DNA of 64,000 nt from positions 1 to 64,000 of the forward strand of contig MKVL01000022.1 of assembly GCA_001899205.1 (NCBI GenBank). Reading direction: 5' to 3'. Shown here piece after piece: positions 34,926 to 43,377 of this stretch. The notes under the pieces were generated by a model, which saw only the letters and a list, made by a program, of their open reading frames with translations, was not told where the DNA came from and did no database searches. Source of the stretch: Mesorhizobium sp. 65-26 (GTDB lineage Bacteria > Pseudomonadota > Alphaproteobacteria > Rhizobiales > Rhizobiaceae). Each line of letters opens with the position of its first letter. Position 1 is the stretch's first letter. The position numbers and the translations under genes are program-made.

Positions 34926-36047
34926 ATGGTTTACGATTTCGGCACTTTGCCTCTGGATAGGCTCATCGGCCCGGTTGCTGGCGCCACGGAGGTCTTGGCG
35001 CGTCTCGACGAGCGGCTTCATCGCTCGCCGGTCCGCGACGGCTGGATCGAGCGGCAGAATTTTGCCGATGCCGCCACGGCACTTTGGCTCGAGGGCGAGC
35101 TCGTCCATATCGAGGACCTTGTCCTGCACGACGCCCATATGGATATCCGTGCGCCGACGCACGAGCTCACGCGGGCCCACGCGGTCCTGCGCGCGAGAAG
35201 GCAAATCATCGCCCGTGCGCCTGACTGGGCGCTTGGGCGCGACGGGCTGCGCCACCTGACCGGCCGCGGCACGGCTGCGCCGGCGGATGGCGGCCGGGAA
35301 GGGCAGGGGGAGCCTGCGCCCCAGGCGCCAGGCGAGCATTTGGCCGATCCGGCCGAGCCGGATCCTCTGGCCGAGGAATTCGCGGCGATCGACGCCGTTC
35401 TCGACCGCGCCGCGAAGGTGCTGGAGGGTGGGACGGCGCCGGTTGGCAAGGAGCGGCTGCGACAGTCCGACCGGCCGTCGCTCGTCTATGATCTCGACTG
35501 GGACGAGGATGCGCGACTGGGCGAATGGCAGGACGTGCTCGCGGATACGCGGGCGCTGCCGGCAGTGCTGCGTGCAGCGATCCTGCTTGAGGCTTGGTCC
35601 CAAATCGAGGTGCTGCAGCATGCCGGCTGGCTCGGGCCACTGCTGGTGGCCGCGCTGCTGCGCCAGGAAGGCGTTGCCGCAGGCCATCTTGCCGGCTTGC
35701 ACCTCGGCGCCAAGACCATTCCGCGGGAGCGCCGGCGGGCGAAAACGAGCGGCGAGCGCTTGTTGGCGTTTGTCGATGCGATCCAGGAAGCTGCGCTCGC
35801 GGGGCTGAAGGAGCATGACCGGCTGATGCTGGCGAAAAGCCAGATCGAGCGACGCTTGCGAAAGCGCCGCGCCAGCTCGAAGCTGCCTGACCTGGTCGAG
35901 CTGGTGCTCTCGCGGCCGCTTGTCTCCACCGGCATGATCCAGGAACGGCTAAAAGTCTCGAAACAGGGGGCGCTCAATCTCGTCCGCGAGCTCGGCCTGC
36001 GCGAGATGACCGGCAGGGGGAGGTTTCGCGCCTGGGGGATTATGTAA
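34926..36047 (+). CDS. RHE_PE00001-type plasmid protein (DUF1612 + HTH)
   Basis: 373 residues. An N-terminal region of the rhizobial plasmid family (LPLDRLIGPVAGATEVLARLDERL, then GWIERQNFADAATALWLEGELVHIEDLVLHD, in pieces about 7-65), the DUF1612 domain about 190-300, and a C-terminal helix-turn-helix (SRPLVSTGMIQERLKVSKQG). Probable DNA-binding protein; the perfect inverted repeat upstream may be its operator. Confidence 0.85.
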   Translation: MVYDFGTLPLDRLIGPVAGATEVLARLDERLHRSPVRDGWIERQNFADAATALWLEGELVHIEDLVLHDAHMDIRAPTHELTRAHAVLRARRQIIARAPDWALGRDGLRHLTGRGTAAPADGGREGQGEPAPQAPGEHLADPAEPDPLAEEFAAIDAVLDRAAKVLEGGTAPVGKERLRQSDRPSLVYDLDWDEDARLGEWQDVLADTRALPAVLRAAILLEAWSQIEVLQHAGWLGPLLVAALLRQEGVAAGHLAGLHLGAKTIPRERRRAKTSGERLLAFVDAIQEAALAGLKEHDRLMLAKSQIERRLRKRRASSKLPDLVELVLSRPLVSTGMIQERLKVSKQGALNLVRELGLREMTGRGRFRAWGIM

Positions 36048-36127
36048 CTCACATCCGGTCATTGGAACGAATTTGGGTACTTTACGAAGTTATCGAACTT
36101 GACGAACTTGCGTTTTGTAACCAAATT

Positions 36128-36154
36128 GGTGACAACAGGAAGGAATTTGTCACC
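36128..36154 (+). promoter_or_regulatory. Hairpin enclosing the antitoxin ribosome site
   Basis: GGTGACA (36128-36134) pairs with TGTCACC (36148-36154), enclosing AGGAAGGA and ending one base before the ATG at 36155. It could be an operator or a translational control hairpin. Confidence 0.5.
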
Positions 36155-36841
36155 ATGGCCGCTCCGAAACGCAGCAGTCGTGATGGAACCGGGCCGCATG
36201 CGGGAGCCGCGGCCCTGAGTTTCACCACAAAACTACCTGCTCAGGCAAACTTCAAGAAGGTGTTGCTCGAGCGGTACCAGGAAGCGATCGCACGCAGCCG
36301 CAAGTTCGGGCATCGCGTATCGTTCCGGGTCGAGGTCGATCCAGCAGCCGACGCGCAGACGATCACGCCGGTGGAGGAACAGCACGGCGCTTCCGACGAC
36401 GTGTTTCGTGTCGAAGACACAGACAAGCCGGATGCCGAACTCGAGGCCGCTCTTGCCGCGGCGCGCGAGCGTGGCCGCAAGCGTGTCGCCGAAATTGTCG
36501 TCGGCGAGGACATGCTGAGTGCGGAAGCCTTCGCCAAGCTGCTCGGCACGTCGCGGGTGACGGTTAACGCCAGGCGGCAGAGCGGTCAGGTACTCGGGAT
36601 CGACGGCGCCAAGCGCGGCTTTCGCTTTCCCGTCTGGCAACTCGATAAAAACGGCCGGCCGTTCGGCGCATTGCCTGCGCTCCACGCGGCGTTGGGCAAC
36701 AGCGCCTGGGCGGTCTACCGGTTTCTGGTGTCGCGTCACGGCGCGCTCGATGGGCGAACAGGTCTTCACGCTCTTCAGCAAGGTGACGATGCCTTGGTGC
36801 TGGCCGCTGTGGCAGGTATGGCCAGGGGCGACTTCGACTGA
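36155..36841 (+). CDS. Antitoxin of a RES-type toxin pair (Xre/MbcA-like)
   Basis: 228 residues. A variable N-terminus (about 1-100) is followed by a helix-turn-helix-like segment (SAEAFAKLLGTSRVTVNARRQ) and a C-terminal toxin-binding region (RFPVWQLDKNGRPFGALP ... GRTGLHALQQGDDALVLAAV). It binds and inactivates the following toxin and probably represses the operon. The next gene starts at the base after its stop. Start at 36155, not the in-frame ATG at 36062, because of the ribosome site. Confidence 0.75.
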   Translation: MAAPKRSSRDGTGPHAGAAALSFTTKLPAQANFKKVLLERYQEAIARSRKFGHRVSFRVEVDPAADAQTITPVEEQHGASDDVFRVEDTDKPDAELEAALAAARERGRKRVAEIVVGEDMLSAEAFAKLLGTSRVTVNARRQSGQVLGIDGAKRGFRFPVWQLDKNGRPFGALPALHAALGNSAWAVYRFLVSRHGALDGRTGLHALQQGDDALVLAAVAGMARGDFD

Positions 36842-37450
36842 ATGTCCGGCACTCCACCTCCAAGCGATTTCGAGCAAGCGGAGCTCGAGATCGAGACCAT
36901 ACCGCCGGGCCGCACATTTGGGCGGATCTACTGGGGCGCCTATCCCGATCCCCTCGGGTACGGAAAGTCGCCTAGCCGTTTCAGCGACCCGCGGCGCCGC
37001 GTCGAAGCAAATCGCTTTGGCGTTCTCTACCTCGGCGACTCCCTGAAGGTGTGCTTCCTCGAGGCCGTGCTTCGCGACCGACGCGAGGGACTGGTTGACG
37101 ACCTTCCGATCGACGAGGTCGAACTGACCCAACGGCGCTATGCGGAGATTGCAACCACGGCGGAGCTTCGCCTTGTCGACCTCAGAAACGACAATGCCGT
37201 CAGGATGGGGGTGCCGACCGACGTCGTTCGGGCACAGCGGCAGAATTTGGCGCGCCGGTGGTCGGTGGCGTTTCACGAGCACCCGTCTCAGCCTGACGGG
37301 GTCATCTATCCATCTCGCCTCAACGGCGCGACCAATCTCGCAGTCTACAACCGGGCAGTAGGAAAACTGCGGCCGACCCGCGTGACGACGCTCCTGGGCA
37401 CGCCAGGGCTGGCTCAGGTTCTGGAGGATTTCAAAGTTGGGCTGGCGTGA
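36842..37450 (+). CDS. RES-domain toxin
   Basis: 202 residues. RES toxins degrade cellular NAD+. Family features: FGRIYWGAYPDPLGYG (Arg and Gly patch, about 27-42), FGVLYLGDSLKVCFLEAVLRD (Tyr and Glu, about 60-80) and GVIYPSRLNGATNLAVY (Ser, about 160-176); the R, E and S that give the domain its name are all present. Paired with the upstream antitoxin. Confidence 0.85.
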   Translation: MSGTPPPSDFEQAELEIETIPPGRTFGRIYWGAYPDPLGYGKSPSRFSDPRRRVEANRFGVLYLGDSLKVCFLEAVLRDRREGLVDDLPIDEVELTQRRYAEIATTAELRLVDLRNDNAVRMGVPTDVVRAQRQNLARRWSVAFHEHPSQPDGVIYPSRLNGATNLAVYNRAVGKLRPTRVTTLLGTPGLAQVLEDFKVGLA

Positions 37451-37673
37451 GGGAGCGGATACTGGGCCCTTGGCGAAGGCCACTATAGTGCCACAGGCGG
37501 ACCTCAACGACAATACAGCCCCGTTTGCGTCCTTCGCGCAGGGCAGTTGACACAGGCGCCTTGTCCGCGACATCTGGATCGAATAGCGGCGTGATCATCC
37601 CGGATTTTAACAATTGCGCAAGGCCAAGGTAAAGGTTCGCGCGGCCGAACAGTGGTGCGCCACCTTCAGCAGC

Positions 37674-38189
37674 CTAGATGGTTTCGTAGGAAAATTCGGC
37701 CAGGTTATTCATGCCCTCTTCCACGCAGACTAGAGCCTTACTTTTGGCCTCTTCGAGCGAGTCGAGCCAGCGGCCGAAAGGCGGGCTGTAATCCTTGGGG
37801 CTCGGCCCATGGCTGCAGGAGAGGATCCAACGGCCGCGCGTCTGGGGCGAAATATAAACATACCAATCCTCGACTTGCGCCCAATAGGCTCCGTGCTGAT
37901 TGCGCTCCCACTTGAGATCGGAATAACGCGCTTTGAGGCGGCGGTGCTGTCGCAATAGCATATTCACAATGACCATCATCTCGCCTGAGACGCGGGTTTC
38001 TCCCGATACTATCCTTTGAATGGCTCGAATGGTCGCCGAGAAGTCGCGATAATCGCGGTTTTTTTCCATGATGGTTGCTAGGTCGCCTGGCGTGAGCATC
38101 AGCTCTTTGAGTGCAGCGTTAAATTTCTGCGTCAACTCCTCAGGGGTTGGCTTACGGTCGAAGATGTCTTCGGGCGTTGATTCGGGCAT
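37674..38189 (-). CDS. HTH-containing hypothetical regulator
   Basis: 171 residues. The N-terminal half looks like an XRE-type helix-turn-helix (TPGDLATIMEKNRDYRDFSATIRAIQRIVSGE, given here as family-like pattern about 33-64). The C-terminal half is a Trp-rich domain (WYVYISPQTRGRWILSCS). CAGGAAA precedes the ATG at 38189, and a 13-bp palindrome lies just upstream. No family recognised. Confidence 0.65.
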   Translation of the reverse strand: MPESTPEDIFDRKPTPEELTQKFNAALKELMLTPGDLATIMEKNRDYRDFSATIRAIQRIVSGETRVSGEMMVIVNMLLRQHRRLKARYSDLKWERNQHGAYWAQVEDWYVYISPQTRGRWILSCSHGPSPKDYSPPFGRWLDSLEEAKSKALVCVEEGMNNLAEFSYETI

Positions 38190-38212
38190 GAAATTTCCTG
38201 TCGCACGGTTGA

Positions 38213-38225
38213 CGACATAATGTCG
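38213..38225. promoter_or_regulatory. Palindrome upstream of the 38,189 gene
   Basis: CGACATAATGTCG, symmetric about its centre, 24 bases before the start at 38189; a related half-site (GACTTTATGTC) lies about 10 bases further upstream. Fits autoregulation by the HTH protein. Confidence 0.5.
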
Positions 38226-38336
38226 CACAAATAACGACTTTATGTCAATGACAAGTAGCCGACAGCGAGGACGGGAAAAGGTTCCCCTTCCCAATCCATA
38301 GCTTATGATAACCTATTCATCATAAGCGGGGGTGGC

Positions 38337-39122
38337 ATGTCTGACGATCGCGAGGAAGCAAAAGACCCGATCGTTGCGCCGTCGGCTGACCCTAAACGAG
38401 AAATTGGACGCGCGATCATCGAAGCGGTCGCGGGTATCGAGCCGGTGACAGGTTTTCTGACCCGCCTGTATCAGACGACCCATCCGCCAAAGTCGGTGCG
38501 CGACCGTGAGATCTGGCAGCAGGCCATCACGGAACGCACCAACGACCATGGTGAACGTCTAGACCGGCATGAAGCCCGGCTGTCGCCGAGGGAGACGCTG
38601 ACCGGCCTGACTGCGCAACTAGTCGAGGTATTGGCGCGCACTTGCCCCGATGGGCTGGCAGAGCACTTCGTAGACGTCGAGGAACTGCTGGTGTCGTTGC
38701 CAGGGACAACTGATAATGAGCTATCCGAGGCCGCCGAGCATCTGATCGCCCTTGGGCTCGTCGAGCATCGGGCCCTGAGCGGCGCCGAAAGAATGCGTCC
38801 CACCCAGGCGTTCTATGAACAGTTCGACCATCAAGTCATGAGCGAATGGGGCAGTAAGGGAACTCGCCAGGATGCGGCTGCGATCGCCTCGTTGATGCTT
38901 GAGAAGGGAGAGGGACAAGCGCCAGAACTGCTTGCGCTCACCGCCTGGCCGCTGCGTCGTTTCAACCCCGCTCTCGCTCACCTTATGAATGAGCATCCCG
39001 GTTGGTGCTGGAGAGATCGCTATCATTTCGACCATCCAACCTATGGCTTGGTGATCGGGCCTAAAGAAAAGGCTGGCCTTCAAAGGTTCGTCCTTGTGAT
39101 CGAACGCGAGGCGGGGCGATAA
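38337..39122 (+). CDS. Hypothetical protein at the edge of the defence island
   Basis: 261 residues, soluble, charged N-terminus. The middle (about 85-150) has a winged-helix-like pattern (LTGLTAQLVEVLARTCPDGL, ELSEAAEHLIALGLVEHR); the C-terminus is alpha/beta (RYHFDHPTYGLVIGPKEKAG). Possibly a DNA-binding sensor. Not recognised. Confidence 0.65.
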   Translation: MSDDREEAKDPIVAPSADPKREIGRAIIEAVAGIEPVTGFLTRLYQTTHPPKSVRDREIWQQAITERTNDHGERLDRHEARLSPRETLTGLTAQLVEVLARTCPDGLAEHFVDVEELLVSLPGTTDNELSEAAEHLIALGLVEHRALSGAERMRPTQAFYEQFDHQVMSEWGSKGTRQDAAAIASLMLEKGEGQAPELLALTAWPLRRFNPALAHLMNEHPGWCWRDRYHFDHPTYGLVIGPKEKAGLQRFVLVIEREAGR

Positions 39123-39288
39123 ACCAGATCGTCAAGCTTCCAACCTATTTGTCGGCCGTGGTTGAGGCCGCCGGCGAGCGTGCCCTTTAGAGGTTTCTTG
39201 AATTTTTTCGGCCCACATCCGTAACCCCAATACCCGCCGGGCATAATCTGCTTGTCTTCGGCACAAAAAATGTTGGAGTTCTTGATTT

Positions 39289-40608
39289 ATGCGGTTCAAA
39301 CGGTCCGAAGGACTCACTCATTCTGAAAAAGTTCTCGCTGGCCTGTGCGACCAGTCATTTCTAAAGCTGTGGACCTATCCCAATCTTTTCAAGAAGCCCG
39401 CCAAGGAGCTCACGGACCTGCTGGTGGTGTTCGGAAGCGACATTCTCCTTTTCTCCGACAAATCGTGCGGCTACCCCAACACCGGCAACCCGACATTGGA
39501 CTGGTCACGCTGGTATCGAAAATCCATTTCCGATTCAGCACATCAGATCGACCAGGCCGAGCGGTGGCTGCGTAGCTTTCCGGATCGTGTCTTCCTCGAT
39601 ACTAAATGCACCACACCGCTTCCGCTCGCGCTACCATCCGGAGCGGACATGCGAATTCATCGCATCTGCGTTGCGCTCGGCGCTGCCGAGCGGGCAGAGA
39701 CCGACACCGGTAAGCGCGGCTTGGCTGTTTCCCCTTCGGTTCAGAACGACGCGATGCCATTTACGGTGGGAAACACGGACAGAGCCCGTGGCTGGGTCCA
39801 CGTATTCGATGAGGAAAGCCTGGCCATAGTGCTTCGTGAACTGTCGACGATCTCTGACTTCGTTCACTACCTTAACAGCAAAACGGCTCTCTTTGATGAA
39901 GGCCAATTCGTCAGTGCCGAATCCGAACTCGATCTTATGGCCTATTATCTTTGGAACGATCGAACGTTTCCGTCGACGGAGCAGCCTTTCCGCCTCGATC
40001 CGAACCTCTGGCCCAAAGTCGAAGCCGATCCATCTTTCCTTCGCGGTCGTGCAGAAAACAAGGTTAGCTATTTCTGGGATAGGCTCATCGAATATGTCAC
40101 CGGGCATTATCTTGGAGAGACGCTTGAGTTTGGCAATGAGATGGAGATGGCCGACCATGAGCGGCTGGTCAGGATAATGGCAGGCGAGACGAGGCTCTTT
40201 CGCCGTATCCTCTCCAGCATGATCCTCGAGCGCGCGGCCGCCGCCCGGAAGCACGCAATCGGAAGTCTTCTGGAATCCGGCCAGCCCGACGTGAACTATG
40301 TCCTCTATATCGGGCGCGGGGACCAAGGTGGAGATCATGCCACCTATCGGGCAGACCGCGCAGAGGTCCTGAAATCGCGTTGCATTGCGGCCAAAGCGGT
40401 CAAGCCGCAGAAGCGCTACATCGTCGGCATCGGGTTGGACGCGATGGGGGTAAAAGGTTCGTCGCAGGACTTTTTGTTGATCGACACCAAAGACTGGCCT
40501 TCTGAGGCGGTAGAGAAAGCCGAGCAGTTGCGCCAAGAGTTCGGCTACTTCATTCCAGGCAAGGCCATCGAGAGCCGCGTACACGTGGACGAATATCCGG
40601 ATAATTAG
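39289..40608 (+). CDS. Nuclease-like protein of unknown family
   Basis: 439 residues. The N-terminus reads LTHSEKVLAGLCDQSFL then PAKELTDLLVVFGSDILLFSDKSC. E40, D43 and the SDK at 56-58 fit a restriction-endonuclease-like E-x-D ... D-K core. The remainder (about 110-439) is helical then alpha/beta and unassigned. It stands alone and is convergent with the CoiA-like gene. The location in a defence island supports a DNA-targeting role; enzyme activity is inference. Confidence 0.65.
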   Translation: MRFKRSEGLTHSEKVLAGLCDQSFLKLWTYPNLFKKPAKELTDLLVVFGSDILLFSDKSCGYPNTGNPTLDWSRWYRKSISDSAHQIDQAERWLRSFPDRVFLDTKCTTPLPLALPSGADMRIHRICVALGAAERAETDTGKRGLAVSPSVQNDAMPFTVGNTDRARGWVHVFDEESLAIVLRELSTISDFVHYLNSKTALFDEGQFVSAESELDLMAYYLWNDRTFPSTEQPFRLDPNLWPKVEADPSFLRGRAENKVSYFWDRLIEYVTGHYLGETLEFGNEMEMADHERLVRIMAGETRLFRRILSSMILERAAAARKHAIGSLLESGQPDVNYVLYIGRGDQGGDHATYRADRAEVLKSRCIAAKAVKPQKRYIVGIGLDAMGVKGSSQDFLLIDTKDWPSEAVEKAEQLRQEFGYFIPGKAIESRVHVDEYPDN

Positions 40609-40640
40609 GCATTCATCTGAAAAGATCGGTCTATGGCAGC

Positions 40641-42599
40641 TCAGAATGGATTTCCGAACTCATTCTCCCATTGCGTGAGTTTCGCGCAGGCTTTCTGAAA
40701 GGTCGTTTCGTCCTTCACGTAAAGCAGTGCCGTCTTCCGATCGAATTCGTCGTCACGAGCATTCAAAAAAGCCAATGCATGTTTGGGAGGAAGACAGCTG
40801 TTTGCCAGATCGGTGATCTTGTCCTGGTATTCCGCTTTCTCGGCTGCGGCCTCGGCTTCGCTGCGGCGCTGCCTAACAAAGGCCGATAGAGCCTCCCGCG
40901 CACGGGCCAATCCAGACTCACTATCTTCCGCTAGCTCCACAGGCGTCATGTCGTTCATGTCCGCGCGTTTTGTGTGCAGAAATGCTCCCAAATCCGCGCC
41001 ATTCAACTCCTTTTCCGCATCGACGCATAAACGCTCGCGCCTCAAGTGACGAAGGCGATTCGCTTCTTGCAATTGCAGCCTGCGGCGCTCTTCGGCCTGC
41101 TCTTCCATCTTGGCTTTGCGGCGCGAAAGGGCATTGCCGATAGGGAGCCCTGCAGTTCCGTAGGGGAGAGGACCGCTTCCTTCCAGCATCTCCGCGATGT
41201 GTTCGATCTGGCCGATGATCTTGGGCGACTCGATGTCCGAGCGCAGCGCCTTGTCATATGTCAAACCGGATTCCTGATGGATCGATTGCAACCATTGCTC
41301 GACGGTCGTGCCCGCGCGTTCGTCCTGGGGAAGCTCACCAAGGATCCACCTTACCCGCTGCACGGTCGCCTGTATCGAAGCCGTTCTTTGGTTCTCAGCC
41401 AGCGTCCTCGCGTTCCATGGCTTGGCGAACGTCGCGGCAAGCACGACTCCGTAGCCTTGTTGAACCAGGATGCCTTCGCCGAGCAAATATCTCAGATAAT
41501 TGTCGACCGCTTTCCAGGCCGGGGCGAAGCGGGCCTCGATCGCGGTGACGTCCTGCGCCACATCGCTGGGCATACGGAGAAAGGGCTTCTGGATCAGACG
41601 GCGCTTTTCCAGATGATTGGCGATGGGCACGGATTTACACTGGGCATTGCCGAGGCGGCGATCATGAAAGACCTCGGCCAGGATGACAGCCTGCCATACG
41701 GCCGGTGGTTCGGAAAAACAGGCGAAGCCCGGGACGTCGCGGCCGATATACGACGCAAGACCGACCGCTTGAAGTTCGCTCTGACGCGGGATGGCGATGT
41801 CGCGGCCGACAGGTTGCGCCAATGCCTGCCTGTAAGCTGACGCGATTTCCTCCACTCGGTTACGGTGTTTTGCCGCAGTTGCGGCCGCACGCCTGTTCCG
41901 TTCCTTCTGCCATTCGACCTCATCTGCGTCCTGCTTAGCGCGCGCGGCCTCGATGCCGGGATGATAAAGCCACCGGCGCCGTGCTGTTTTCAGCACAGCT
42001 TCGGTGATGGCGTCTCTCTGAGAGTCCCGCGGAAGTTTGGACAGATCGATTTCGACGGCGGGGATCTTGTGTTCTCGAAGCCGCTGAATCTTGGCGTCGT
42101 CCGTGAAATGGGTGACCGCGACTTCGACGAACAAGTCATAGCCGAGGGCGCGCACGTAGAGATCGGGAATGATCGTCTTGGGATCGGTGTACTCGAGCCG
42201 AAGAAATTCGGTCTCAACCTCAATGCTGGGCTTCGTCACAACGCGTTTATTGTCGAGCCCGGGCCTTGCCGGAAGGAGGAGTTTTGGATTGCTGCGAAAG
42301 GCTTCTTTGGCTAGCAAATGAAGGACCGTCTCAGGACCACCGCCACATGCCTCGCCATCATGGTGGGCGAAGTGGGGTACTCTGTGATCCTCCTTCAACC
42401 TAGCCACAAGTTGCCCATCGCAGGCCGGGCATACACAGCCACAAGCAAGCCCACGCGCGACCTCGCCTATATGGGCCAATGTCCCGTCGGGGCGCTTGCC
42501 GTAGACGAGTCGCGCTCGGTCGGTGCCATACGACTTCTGCGCTAGCTCGTGATCCATGCTTGCGACCTGGGAGCGGTTCACCCGATCAAAGGGGTTCAA
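40641..42599 (-). CDS. CoiA-like nuclease-domain protein
   Basis: 652 residues. A Cys-rich recognition segment (CGCVCPACDG about 53-62, then RVPHFAHHDGEACGGGPETVLH) resembles the CoiA N-terminus. The nuclease core follows: IPDLYV (D146) and LFVEVAVTHF (E159, H164), as in CoiA where E-x-A-V-T-H replaces E-x-K. The rest is long charged helices (about 215-640). It overlaps the start of the upstream gene by 14 bases. The host role may be defence rather than competence. Confidence 0.7.
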   Translation of the reverse strand: MNPFDRVNRSQVASMDHELAQKSYGTDRARLVYGKRPDGTLAHIGEVARGLACGCVCPACDGQLVARLKEDHRVPHFAHHDGEACGGGPETVLHLLAKEAFRSNPKLLLPARPGLDNKRVVTKPSIEVETEFLRLEYTDPKTIIPDLYVRALGYDLFVEVAVTHFTDDAKIQRLREHKIPAVEIDLSKLPRDSQRDAITEAVLKTARRRWLYHPGIEAARAKQDADEVEWQKERNRRAAATAAKHRNRVEEIASAYRQALAQPVGRDIAIPRQSELQAVGLASYIGRDVPGFACFSEPPAVWQAVILAEVFHDRRLGNAQCKSVPIANHLEKRRLIQKPFLRMPSDVAQDVTAIEARFAPAWKAVDNYLRYLLGEGILVQQGYGVVLAATFAKPWNARTLAENQRTASIQATVQRVRWILGELPQDERAGTTVEQWLQSIHQESGLTYDKALRSDIESPKIIGQIEHIAEMLEGSGPLPYGTAGLPIGNALSRRKAKMEEQAEERRRLQLQEANRLRHLRRERLCVDAEKELNGADLGAFLHTKRADMNDMTPVELAEDSESGLARAREALSAFVRQRRSEAEAAAEKAEYQDKITDLANSCLPPKHALAFLNARDDEFDRKTALLYVKDETTFQKACAKLTQWENEFGNPF

Positions 42600-43242
42600 G
42601 TTCCGCCAGAAACTCCGGCATCGCTTCGGCTATACGGTTATAGGCGAGCTCAAATAAGCCAAGCGAGCCGAGCAGCGCATTGGCGATCATGTCGACCGTG
42701 CCCTGCGTATCCCTCAACCCGCGCCCGAACTCCGTTAAATACCGTGGTGGGTCGGGCTTGGAATAGAGGCCGGCGACGCCGGACCAATTTGGATGTGCGA
42801 TCTCACTTAGGCTGTCGTACCCGGCGCGCGCCCCCGGCACCGCCTTGTCCATTCGGTCGATGCAGCTCAGGATTTGCATAGCCTGTGGCCCATCCGACCA
42901 TTTTCGCGAGCCCACGAGCAGCCGCATCAGCAGATCGTTCAGCTCTTGTGGCGAGTGGGTATGCCGCGCGTCGAGAATCTCCCATAGTTTCCACATCAGG
43001 GCGGCGTTTTCTGTAAGAGCACGCGTCAGCAGGGCAGCGACACTCAAATCTGCACGCTCGAGGGCGTCGCATGCATTGCGCGCCAGCTCTTCGCTCCGCC
43101 AGATCAGCGCTTCGCGTGCACACAGCAATTGGAATGGCGCTTTGGAACGCACGCCCAAGGCCGCGGCATCGACACACGACGGCAGACACTCGCGCAGCCT
43201 AGTCGCAAACTCGCGCGCTTGGACAAGTTCTGCAGAAACCAT
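42586..43242 (-). CDS. Helical protein, DUF5677-like
   Basis: 218 residues, all helical. LLTRALTENAALMWKLWEIL (about 72-91) and YDSLSEIAHPNWSGVAGLY (about 141-159) resemble DUF5677-type or HEPN-like helical bundles. It is coupled to the CoiA-like gene by overlap, suggesting a two-gene module. The assignment is tentative. Confidence 0.55.
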   Translation of the reverse strand: MVSAELVQAREFATRLRECLPSCVDAAALGVRSKAPFQLLCAREALIWRSEELARNACDALERADLSVAALLTRALTENAALMWKLWEILDARHTHSPQELNDLLMRLLVGSRKWSDGPQAMQILSCIDRMDKAVPGARAGYDSLSEIAHPNWSGVAGLYSKPDPPRYLTEFGRGLRDTQGTVDMIANALLGSLGLFELAYNRIAEAMPEFLAELEPL

Positions 43243-43377
43243 GTTTGGAGCTACCTTTCAGAGCATTGCTCGGCCGGTTGCGTCAGCGAGCAAAGGGCAG
43301 GTCTGTTTTGTATCATCTTCCTTCGAGGTTCATTCCCCACTGCTCATGATCAGACACGATTCAACTCGGCTGGGGCT

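Noticed and set aside
36233-37573. Minus-strand 446-codon frame over the RES module
   Set aside because: Antisense to antitoxin and toxin genes that have clear domains and ribosome site.
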